NCBI GenBank assembly: GCA_030635465.1
Contig: DAOVYU010000032.1
Location: 1 to 7,771 of the forward strand
Length of the DNA stretch: 7,771 nt
Source of the DNA: Bacteroidales bacterium
GTDB taxonomy: Bacteria; Bacteroidota; Bacteroidia; Bacteroidales; JAADJA01
Direction: 5' to 3'
The notes beneath the pieces are model-generated. The model was not told the DNA's origin. It did not search any database and was given only the letters and a program-made list of their open reading frames with translations. Position numbers and translations under genes: made by a program. Within the stretch, counting starts at the first letter, position 1. Each line of letters begins with the position of its first letter. Shown piece by piece: positions 1-5,745 of this stretch.

Positions 1-106
1 CCATGAGAATACCTGAAGCCAACTGAGTTATTTTGATATTGGCATTTATTAAGCTGATACACATCGCATTAACTTTACCTGGACTAATACCAAAGGCAAT
101 CTTCAT
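1..106 (-). CDS. Possible N-terminal fragment of an unknown protein, cut by the left edge
   Basis: The minus strand has a reading frame that opens with ATG at 104-106 and stays open to the left edge (35 codons). It begins MKIAFGISPGKVNAMC and contains SLINANIKITQLASGILM. An in-frame TAG lies directly upstream of the ATG (107-109), so if the frame is coding this is its start unless a frameshift lies upstream. The composition is mixed and protein-like, and this is the only frame on either strand that is open through positions 1-90. It overlaps the end of the weak frame at 84-377 by 23 nt. I do not recognise a family. A 35-codon open frame in AT-rich DNA can easily arise by chance, so this is a tentative call. 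Confidence 0.25.
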   Translation of the reverse strand, partial: MKIAFGISPGKVNAMCISLINANIKITQLASGILM

Positions 107-377
107 CTAAATCCCTGGGACATACGGATGAGTCAAGGAATTGACCTTTGATAAATAAGATCAAGACATAATAAACATCAAGAATTTTTTGTAACCAAGT
201 CCACATTTGAAATATGGCAATCTGAATCCTAATTATTATATCTCTCACAAATAGTAATACCGAAAAAGTAATTAAGATATCATTTGGCTTTACATAAATG
301 AATAATTCACTAATAATTGGTATCGGGATATACTCATTCAAAGAATATTGAATACCAATCCAATTAGAAGTTTCCAA
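84..377 (-). CDS. Doubtful small hydrophobic protein (97 codons)
   Basis: This minus-strand frame lies 37 nt downstream of the PKD-protein stop codon. It starts only with TTG (375-377); the first internal ATG is at residue 58. No stop separates the TTG from the end of the preceding gene, so the start is arbitrary. The product is rich in Ile, Leu and Phe. Residues about 33-77 contain two stretches that could span a membrane, LITFSVLLFV and VYYVLILFI, with a Trp-rich segment (MWTW) between them. I recognise no domain, and no promoter or ribosome-binding site is visible. It could be a small inner-membrane protein co-transcribed with the PKD gene, a decayed remnant (the adjacent frame at 1-106 continues in a protein-like way), or chance. 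Chance is at least as likely as a real gene. Confidence 0.22.
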   Translation of the reverse strand: METSNWIGIQYSLNEYIPIPIISELFIYVKPNDILITFSVLLFVRDIIIRIQIAIFQMWTWLQKILDVYYVLILFIKGQFLDSSVCPRDLDEDCLWY

Positions 378-414
378 ATATAAATAAGAGAGAGATAATA
401 AAACAGAAGTTTCG

Positions 415-3400
415 TTAACGAATAAGAGTTATAGTACCATGAGGTTGAGGAGTACCACTTTGCAATTCGGATCCCTTCCAATTACTTCCATCACGAAAGA
501 CTCCTTCAGCTTTCCAGATATACATGCCTTGTGGCATTAAAAGACCATTTGAATAACCATCCCAGCCTTCAAGAGGGCTACCATTTTCATCCAGTTGATC
601 TGATTCCCATAATAAATTTCCACGCAGATCAAATACTTGCACCAGATATTTAGCCAGGTTTACACCTTTAGGTTGAAACAAACTTACATCATTATTCGGA
701 TTGTTAGGTGTAAATGCCGTAGGAAAATAAAGTCCCTTAAAGAAAACCTCCAAAATAAACGTTGCTGTATCAGTACAATTATATTCATTGTATGAAGCCA
801 GTGTAATTATATAAGTACTGTCCTTTTCATATACTTCTATTGGGTTTTCAACAGTAGAAGTATTGCCATTACCAAAATCCCACAAATAATGTGTAGCATA
901 AATGGAGTTATTGGTAAATTTTGTACGACCTTGAACTTTTCTATAATCAGGTGTTACATTAAAGTCGGCATAAGGGATAGGATAAACCAGGAATGTTTTT
1001 TCCCTTTTTGTCACACAGCCAAACGATGAGGCTTGCATGGTAGCTGTGTATGATCCAACCCTGGAATACCACCATGATGGATGCGATTGAGTTGAAGTAT
1101 CAATTCCTGGAGAATATTGATCTCCAAAAGTCCATAACCATTCAGTAATTTCAATGTCCGTGTAATCTGGTATAAAATAGGTTGCAGCATTTGCACACGC
1201 ATGATCAACAACAAAATCGATATCTGGTGAATCAGTAACCCTTGCAATAACAGTATCGGTACTTGAACAATAATGAGAAGTATATGCAGTCAGTACTACC
1301 TGGTATTCTTTTATACTATCGTATACATGATTAGGATTTTGCAGTGTATCAAAATAACCATCACCAAATTCCCAAAACCAGCTTGTAATAGAATCATTGT
1401 CAAGAACAATTGTAGAGTCTTTAAAACTAACAGCATTGGTTAAACAAACAATTAATCCATTTGTATCAATCCTTGCAATTGGCTGTTGGAAAACTGTCAC
1501 TTCGTATTTCATAGTATCTGTTATGGGTACTTCACCTAGAAATCCACTAATAGCAAAAGATACAATATAAACACCCGCCGTATCATAATAATGCAGGATA
1601 GAGTCTGATTGCAAATAATATAAGGTATCTGAACCATCATCAAAATTCCAGTAATATGTATCAATATCAACAGACAATGGACTATAAGAAATGTCAAGAA
1701 ATACGACCGTATCCCCAAGACATACATCCTGATGATAATAATCAGCGACCAATGCATTACCCACATAAATCGTTTTTATGGTATCACTTTTCCCCCCATA
1801 AGAATCCGTCACCTCGAGAAATACATTGTAATATCCTTCTTCAGGATATAAGTATGTTGGAGTTGGAGTTCCTGATATGGTATCCGTTGTAACTGTTAAA
1901 TCACCAAAATCCCAAAACCAGCCAACTATAGTTGTATCTGGATTTGAATCATCAAAGAAATTTGTAATTAATGAAATATCTGAAGTATAGTCGAAATCAG
2001 CAAATGGCAGATCAGAAATAGTAATGGTATAACAAATAGAATCGGAACAACCATTAAAATTTGTGACATATAAACAAATCTCATAAGTCCCCGGACTACT
2101 ATATGTATGAATAACAGGATTTGGGTTGAGGGATGTTTGACCATCACCAAAGTCCCAGAACCTTGTTAAGATAGGCGATCCATAAGCGATGGTCATATCT
2201 GTAATTGTAAATTCTACTCCAACTGCAACTGTATCTGGCATTGAAAAGTTTGCATCAGGTAAAGAATCAACCATAATTGTTTCAACAATCGAGCTTACAC
2301 ATCCATTTATATTCTCAACCTCAAGTGTTACATCAAATGGACCCTCAGCGGTAAAAAAATGTTTGGGTTCAAAAAGGTTTGACGTATTATTAATACCTGA
2401 AGCCGGATCACCAAAATTCCAATTCCAGAAGGAAATCTCTATATCATGGGTATCGGTTATGTTTACGAAAGAAGTCGTATCCATAAAACAAGCCGGGTTT
2501 GCTATAAATTCAGCCTCTGGAGGATAATCTATGTTTAAAGTTACTGTGGCTGGTTCTGAAAAACATCCATCAGAATTCACAACTACCAGGGTAACAATAT
2601 ATGTTCCAGGTGATGTATATACGATACAAGGGTTTTGTGAACTAGAAGAGTTACCATTGCCAAAATTCCAGATCCAGGTAGAAATACTATCCGCATTTGG
2701 AATGGATTCATCATAAAAACAAGTTTCAATACCAACACAAGCAACATCATGCGAAAACTGTGCAATTGGAATATAAAAACTAACCATTTCCATATAAGTA
2801 TCAGTACAACCTGATTCGTGCGTTACAATTAATGATACCTCGTAATCGCCGCCCCCTGCATAAGAATGTACTGGATTTTCATCTGTTGAAGTATTTCCAT
2901 CATCAAAATCCCATAAATAAGTTAATTCACCATCAGCAACTGTTGATTCATTTTGAAACTCAAAGTCTCCACAAACACTGTTGTAGGCGAATCCAGCTGT
3001 AGGATAATAAAAACTAACAATGGAATCAGCTGACACCTGACAACCAATTGCAGTGGTAACATTAAGAGATACCGTATATTCCCCAGGGGTAGAATAAGTA
3101 TAAGAAGGATTTTGAAGAATTGAAGTTCCTGTTCCATCACCAAAGTCCCATGACCAATTTGTAATAGTTCCAGATGTTATAGTTGATAAATCTGTAAAAG
3201 TAAAAGTTTCACAATTAGGAGAAATTGAAAACGCCACCTCTGGTTCGTAATAAGACACCATTTGTGTTGCTATATCCTGGCATCCTGTTTCGTGTATTAC
3301 AGTTAGTGTTACAGTATAATCTCCTTCATTTGGATATGTATAATTCGGATCTTGTTGGGTTGAAGATCCTGTTCCGTCACCAAAATCCCAGGCCCAATCT

Positions 3401-3825
3401 GTAATTATTCCACTTGACATTGTTGTTTCATCTGTAAACTCAAATAAGCCACAAGTTTGAATAAAACTAAATGCAGCTGTAGGTTCAACAATACTAACCA
3501 ATTCTATATAAGTATCAGTTATCAGGGTTTCGTGGGTTACAATAAGTGTAACATTATAATCACCGGGGTTTATAAAAGTATAGTTAGGATTTTGCAGAGT
3601 TGATACTCCAACTCCGTCACCAAAGTCCCAATCCCAATTTATAATATCTCCACCAGTTGAGGAGGAAGCATCTGTAAATTGGAAATCATTACAATTTTGA
3701 ATAGATGTAAAATCGGCTGTTATAGATTGCGCTGCAACTTCTTCCGCTATAAAGACAAGTGGAAAAAATAAAAAACACGCCCGAATAATCACTTTAATCA
3801 TATTTCTTTCTATCTTCATTCTCAT
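415..3825 (-). CDS. Large secreted multi-PKD protein with T9SS type B (CHU_C) sorting domain
   Basis: The 1136-residue product has three parts. Residues 1-33 look like a Sec signal peptide: a basic n-region, the hydrophobic core VIIRACFLFFPLVFIA, and likely cleavage after AAQ. ATG codons at residues 1, 3 and 9 are all possible starts. The third (3799-3801) gives a standard 25-residue signal and is preceded by a purine-rich AGAAAGAAAT. Residues 34-1031 are twelve PKD-like units of 78-91 residues, each with a WxWxFGDG-type motif and a later Y-x-V-x-L strand. Residues 1032-1136 match the gliding-motility-associated C-terminal domain. By family knowledge, such proteins cross the inner membrane by Sec and the outer membrane by the type IX system, then act as surface adhesins or matrix parts. 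No catalytic domain is visible, so the role in adhesion or carbohydrate binding is inferred. It lies downstream of the TlpA-like gene (92-nt gap) and may be co-transcribed. Confidence 0.93.
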   Translation of the reverse strand: MRMKIERNMIKVIIRACFLFFPLVFIAEEVAAQSITADFTSIQNCNDFQFTDASSSTGGDIINWDWDFGDGVGVSTLQNPNYTFINPGDYNVTLIVTHETLITDTYIELVSIVEPTAAFSFIQTCGLFEFTDETTMSSGIITDWAWDFGDGTGSSTQQDPNYTYPNEGDYTVTLTVIHETGCQDIATQMVSYYEPEVAFSISPNCETFTFTDLSTITSGTITNWSWDFGDGTGTSILQNPSYTYSTPGEYTVSLNVTTAIGCQVSADSIVSFYYPTAGFAYNSVCGDFEFQNESTVADGELTYLWDFDDGNTSTDENPVHSYAGGGDYEVSLIVTHESGCTDTYMEMVSFYIPIAQFSHDVACVGIETCFYDESIPNADSISTWIWNFGNGNSSSSQNPCIVYTSPGTYIVTLVVVNSDGCFSEPATVTLNIDYPPEAEFIANPACFMDTTSFVNITDTHDIEISFWNWNFGDPASGINNTSNLFEPKHFFTAEGPFDVTLEVENINGCVSSIVETIMVDSLPDANFSMPDTVAVGVEFTITDMTIAYGSPILTRFWDFGDGQTSLNPNPVIHTYSSPGTYEICLYVTNFNGCSDSICYTITISDLPFADFDYTSDISLITNFFDDSNPDTTIVGWFWDFGDLTVTTDTISGTPTPTYLYPEEGYYNVFLEVTDSYGGKSDTIKTIYVGNALVADYYHQDVCLGDTVVFLDISYSPLSVDIDTYYWNFDDGSDTLYYLQSDSILHYYDTAGVYIVSFAISGFLGEVPITDTMKYEVTVFQQPIARIDTNGLIVCLTNAVSFKDSTIVLDNDSITSWFWEFGDGYFDTLQNPNHVYDSIKEYQVVLTAYTSHYCSSTDTVIARVTDSPDIDFVVDHACANAATYFIPDYTDIEITEWLWTFGDQYSPGIDTSTQSHPSWWYSRVGSYTATMQASSFGCVTKREKTFLVYPIPYADFNVTPDYRKVQGRTKFTNNSIYATHYLWDFGNGNTSTVENPIEVYEKDSTYIITLASYNEYNCTDTATFILEVFFKGLYFPTAFTPNNPNNDVSLFQPKGVNLAKYLVQVFDLRGNLLWESDQLDENGSPLEGWDGYSNGLLMPQGMYIWKAEGVFRDGSNWKGSELQSGTPQPHGTITLIR
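418..732 (-). other. T9SS type B / CHU_C C-terminal sorting domain (part of the PKD gene)
   Basis: Residues 1032-1136 show the hallmarks of this domain in order: YFPTAFTPNNPNND near the start, then YLVQVFDLRGNLLWES, then GWDGYSNG, then MPQGMYIWKAEG, and a final GTITLIR. The family typically has an FTPNxDGxND-type opening, a strand ending in R-x-G followed by a Trp/Phe strand, a W-D-G turn and a last [TV]xLIR strand. It is the export and surface-attachment signal read by the type IX secretion machinery, so the genome is expected to encode that system elsewhere. Confidence 0.88.
733..3726 (-). repeat. Array of twelve tandem PKD-like units (protein-level repeat)
   Basis: Unit boundaries in residues: 34-114, 115-194, 195-274, 275-352, 353-435, 436-522, 523-606, 607-690, 691-781, 782-866, 867-950 and 951-1031. 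Most units open with P-x-A-x-F or a variant, carry W-[DN]-F-G-[DN] near the middle, and end with a short Val/Ile-rich strand. Units 1-3 are most alike (WDFGDGxGxS followed by xxPxYT[FY]). Units 6, 8, 9 and 11 carry longer loops between the FGD motif and the next strand. On the plus strand the recurring motif appears as repeated versions of CACCAAAATCCCA, for example near 3139, 3379 and 3619. The units were delimited by eye and the lengths sum exactly to the protein. Confidence 0.88.
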
Positions 3826-3831
3826 TAATTA

Positions 3832-3890
3832 TATGCTAATTACTGTAATGTTAACAGTATACGGTAGAATTATAAATTTGTTATAGCATA
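3832..3890 (-). promoter_or_regulatory. Nested inverted repeats in the leader of the PKD gene
   Basis: This 59-nt stretch lies between the TlpA-like gene and the PKD gene. It has an outer 7-bp perfect inverted repeat (TATGCTA at 3832-3838, TAGCATA at 3884-3890). Inside are a 6-bp stem with a 7-nt loop (TACTGT 3841-3846, ACAGTA 3854-3859) and a small AATT-ATA-AATT palindrome (3868-3878). Read on the minus strand, this could fold as a three-way junction ending 6 nt before the ATG at 3825. No T-run follows, so it does not look like an intrinsic terminator, and I see no TAnnTTTG promoter in the gap. AT-rich DNA yields such repeats by chance, so a role in translation control or RNA stability is inferred. 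Confidence 0.3.
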
Positions 3891-3917
3891 CATTAAAGTA
3901 ATTTAAATAAGAAGATT

Positions 3918-5357
3918 CTAGTTGGATTGCTTTAAACGAATATGGTTTTTTAAAAAAGGCGCAAGTTGCTCTGATTTAAGGCGTTTAGCAAGTATTTTCT
4001 TCTTTTCATCCAGTAAAAATAAAGTGGGAGTCATGCTGATATCATACAAATCATGATAATCGGCAGTTACACTGCGGGTTCCATTCACATTTATCCAATC
4101 CAATTCATGGTCATGGATAAACTTTTTCCATTCAACCAGCGAAGTATCAGTGCATACTGCAAAAACCTTTACATCATATGTATCTTCCTCAAGCCAGGTT
4201 TTTAACGCATCAATTTCCTTTTTGCAATGATTACAATCAGATTCATAAAATAACAATACTAAAAATCTTGCATTGGTGTGGTACATGGATTTGAATCCTC
4301 CGGCAGTATCAATTAAAATTAAGTTTGGGGCATTGCTTCCAATCAAAACACCTCTTAATTCATCAGCTCTTTTTGCAAGGCTAACTACCACAGTAGAATC
4401 AGCCCAAAATGCTTCTCCGGTTGAATAGTAAGTATCGACCATATGCACAAAAATCTCATCAAAGCCCATTACTTTTGACATTTCGAATTTGTAAGTAAGA
4501 AACCAAACTGAATATTTAAAAACTTCCTTACTTTCTCTTGTTTTTCCAATAAAAACATCAGCTTCTTGAACAATTGAATCAGGATGCTGATAAACAACTT
4601 GGGTAAAGAACCTTTCTATGTGATTATTAAATAATGGAGTTCTTAACAATCGATCGTCAGTTAAATCAAAATTATCCCAATAATGGTTTTTATAATACTG
4701 GTATTGATAAATGGAATCAGCTCTACCAGAATCAGTGAATTTTTCAGGGACTTTAGGTTCTTTCATAGCATTCAACAACACTGATACAAAGCTTTCTGTA
4801 TTCTCATTGATCAATTGTTGCTGAAAGTTTTCCAGATTTTTTGCAGCTGATTCAATTTCTTCGTTCACAACCGTCAATGAGTCAGGCTGGTCTTTAAAAG
4901 TAGCTTTCCTTTGCTTCAGCACTTCCATCTTTTTATAATGGTCGATATTTCGAATGATATATTCAAAAAACAATTCATTATCCAATGAGTTGCTGATTTT
5001 TGCATTTGCTGAAACATCAGTCAAATCAGTGACAATAGAGAACTGCTGTTCCTTGTCAACTATACATTCAAAATATTTGTTATTAGATTGCCCGGCAATA
5101 ATGTATATTCCTCCAGGCAAAACAGAATCACCTTCAAATACAAATTTTCCTTTTGAATCAACCCGAGCGGTATCTGTCAAATAAGTTTTATCGCCATAAT
5201 AATTAGCTAAATAACAAACCGTATCTTTAATTCCTTTTACCTGGAATTTTAATTCATAACCTTCAGCATTTGATCTGGTTATTAGTAAGCTGAATAAAAT
5301 AGTTGCGAACCAAACAAGCTTTTTATTTTTAGAATATTGATCTCTGGTTGTTTTCAT
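3918..5357 (-). CDS. Exported TlpA-like thiol-disulfide protein (DUF4369/DUF5106 type)
   Basis: The 479-residue product has a signal peptide (basic start, core LVWFATILFSLLI, likely cleavage after SNA at residue 31) with no lipobox Cys, so it is expected to be soluble in the periplasm. Residues about 34-115 are a beta-rich domain of the DUF4369 kind (ELKFQVKGIKDTVCYLANYY, then GKFVFEGDS). Residues about 120-335 are a charged helical region resembling DUF5106. Residues about 338-475 are a thioredoxin fold: GSNAPNLILID, then FLVLLFYESDCNHCKKEID with the redox pair C375 and C378, and the cis-Pro loop SMTPTLFLLD (P444). The residue before CxxC is Asp rather than the usual Trp. These proteins reduce or isomerise disulfides, or act in cytochrome maturation; the substrate here is unknown. 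It precedes the Cys-rich PKD gene on the same strand. Confidence 0.9.
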   Translation of the reverse strand: MKTTRDQYSKNKKLVWFATILFSLLITRSNAEGYELKFQVKGIKDTVCYLANYYGDKTYLTDTARVDSKGKFVFEGDSVLPGGIYIIAGQSNNKYFECIVDKEQQFSIVTDLTDVSANAKISNSLDNELFFEYIIRNIDHYKKMEVLKQRKATFKDQPDSLTVVNEEIESAAKNLENFQQQLINENTESFVSVLLNAMKEPKVPEKFTDSGRADSIYQYQYYKNHYWDNFDLTDDRLLRTPLFNNHIERFFTQVVYQHPDSIVQEADVFIGKTRESKEVFKYSVWFLTYKFEMSKVMGFDEIFVHMVDTYYSTGEAFWADSTVVVSLAKRADELRGVLIGSNAPNLILIDTAGGFKSMYHTNARFLVLLFYESDCNHCKKEIDALKTWLEEDTYDVKVFAVCTDTSLVEWKKFIHDHELDWINVNGTRSVTADYHDLYDISMTPTLFLLDEKKKILAKRLKSEQLAPFLKNHIRLKQSN

Positions 5358-5376
5358 ATAAAATAATACTCAACGG

Positions 5377-5384
5377 CAAAATTA
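5377..5384 (-). promoter_or_regulatory. Possible -7 promoter element for the TlpA-like gene
   Basis: On the minus strand this reads TAATTTTG, an exact match to the Bacteroidota -7 consensus TAnnTTTG. It ends 19 nt before the ATG at 5357, implying a very short leader. No TTG or TTTG is present 19-23 nt upstream; the nearest TTTG, at 5417-5420, is 32 nt away, which is too far. The -33 half is therefore missing or degenerate, and the call is moderate at best. Confidence 0.38.
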
Positions 5385-5636
5385 GGGATATTCTTCTCCT
5401 GAATTGAATAAAATAACAAATGTTTCAAGAGATGATTGTTGAAAAACCAATACACTGCAGTTTTATCTTCTCAAAGATTTTATTTTCAGCAAAACCTAAA
5501 ACTTTTTTTATTCTTAATATTAAATAACTCCTTACGCACTTACACCGTGGTTCTCATTATAACCCTCCACCATTTATCAATACAATAATTTGAAGTTCAT
5601 ATGAAAAACCAAACTTAATTGATTTTTAGTTAGTTA

Positions 5637-5669
5637 TTTGTTCATTTATTCAGAATTAGTATACCTTTG
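5637..5669 (+). promoter_or_regulatory. Bacteroidota-type housekeeping promoter of the helicase gene
   Basis: The -33 element TTTG (5637-5640) is followed after 21 nt by the -7 element TACCTTTG (5662-5669), which fits the phylum consensus TAnnTTTG exactly. Transcription would begin a few bases further on, near 5674-5677. This leaves a leader of roughly 70 nt to the ATG at 5746, or about 38 nt to the ATG at 5713. It also shows that an in-frame upstream start at 5638 lies within the promoter and cannot be used from this transcript. Confidence 0.72.
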
Positions 5670-5745
5670 CAAAAATTTTATTCAGAAAGGTTCCAGGCAG
5701 AATTCCAAGGTTATGTTTCGGCCTTCACATCAAAAAATATTTAAC

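Larger units (their letters stand above)
5358..5745. other. Divergent control region between the TlpA-like and helicase genes
   Basis: This is about 390 bases of AT-rich DNA between two divergent genes. It holds a candidate -7 element for the leftward gene (5377-5384), a well-formed promoter for the rightward gene (5637-5669) and the helicase leader. An 11-nt direct repeat TGAAAAACCAA occurs at 5440-5450 and 5602-5612; the second copy lies 24 nt before the helicase -33 element. A 35-codon plus-strand frame (5420-5527) is present but is probably chance. I see no RNA gene, riboswitch or terminator here. Confidence 0.6.

Noticed and set aside
366..413. 9-nt direct repeat AGAAGTTTC at 366-374 and 405-413, just after the PKD stop
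   Set aside because: It is too short and isolated to call a mobile-element target duplication or attachment site; no element lies between the copies.
2189..2527. 112-codon plus-strand frame inside the PKD gene
   Set aside because: It is antisense to a strongly supported coding region and its translation shows no domain; it is a shadow of the repeat-rich gene. Shorter frames at 1656-1892, 2531-2716 and on the minus strand at 1011-1247, 1536-1766 and 2922-3143 are rejected for the same reason.
733..3726. Regularly spaced short DNA repeats (CACCAAAATCCCA-like) suggesting a CRISPR array
   Set aside because: The spacing of about 240 nt and full reading-frame continuity show they are codons for the repeated PKD FGDG motif.
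4954..5184. 76-codon plus-strand frame inside the TlpA-like gene
   Set aside because: It is antisense to the DUF4369-like domain and has no independent support.
5420..5527. 35-codon plus-strand frame starting MFQEMIVEK in the intergenic region
   Set aside because: It is short, ends in a low-complexity Phe/Ile/Lys stretch, has no promoter or ribosome-binding site, and is about the length expected by chance in AT-rich DNA.
5610..5617. TAAGTTTG on the minus strand, a second match to the -7 consensus upstream of the TlpA-like gene
   Set aside because: It has no -33 partner and lies more than 250 nt from the start codon, so it is probably chance in AT-rich DNA.
5638..5745. N-terminal extension of the helicase
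   Set aside because: The first codons lie within the promoter elements and the added residues do not resemble the family.
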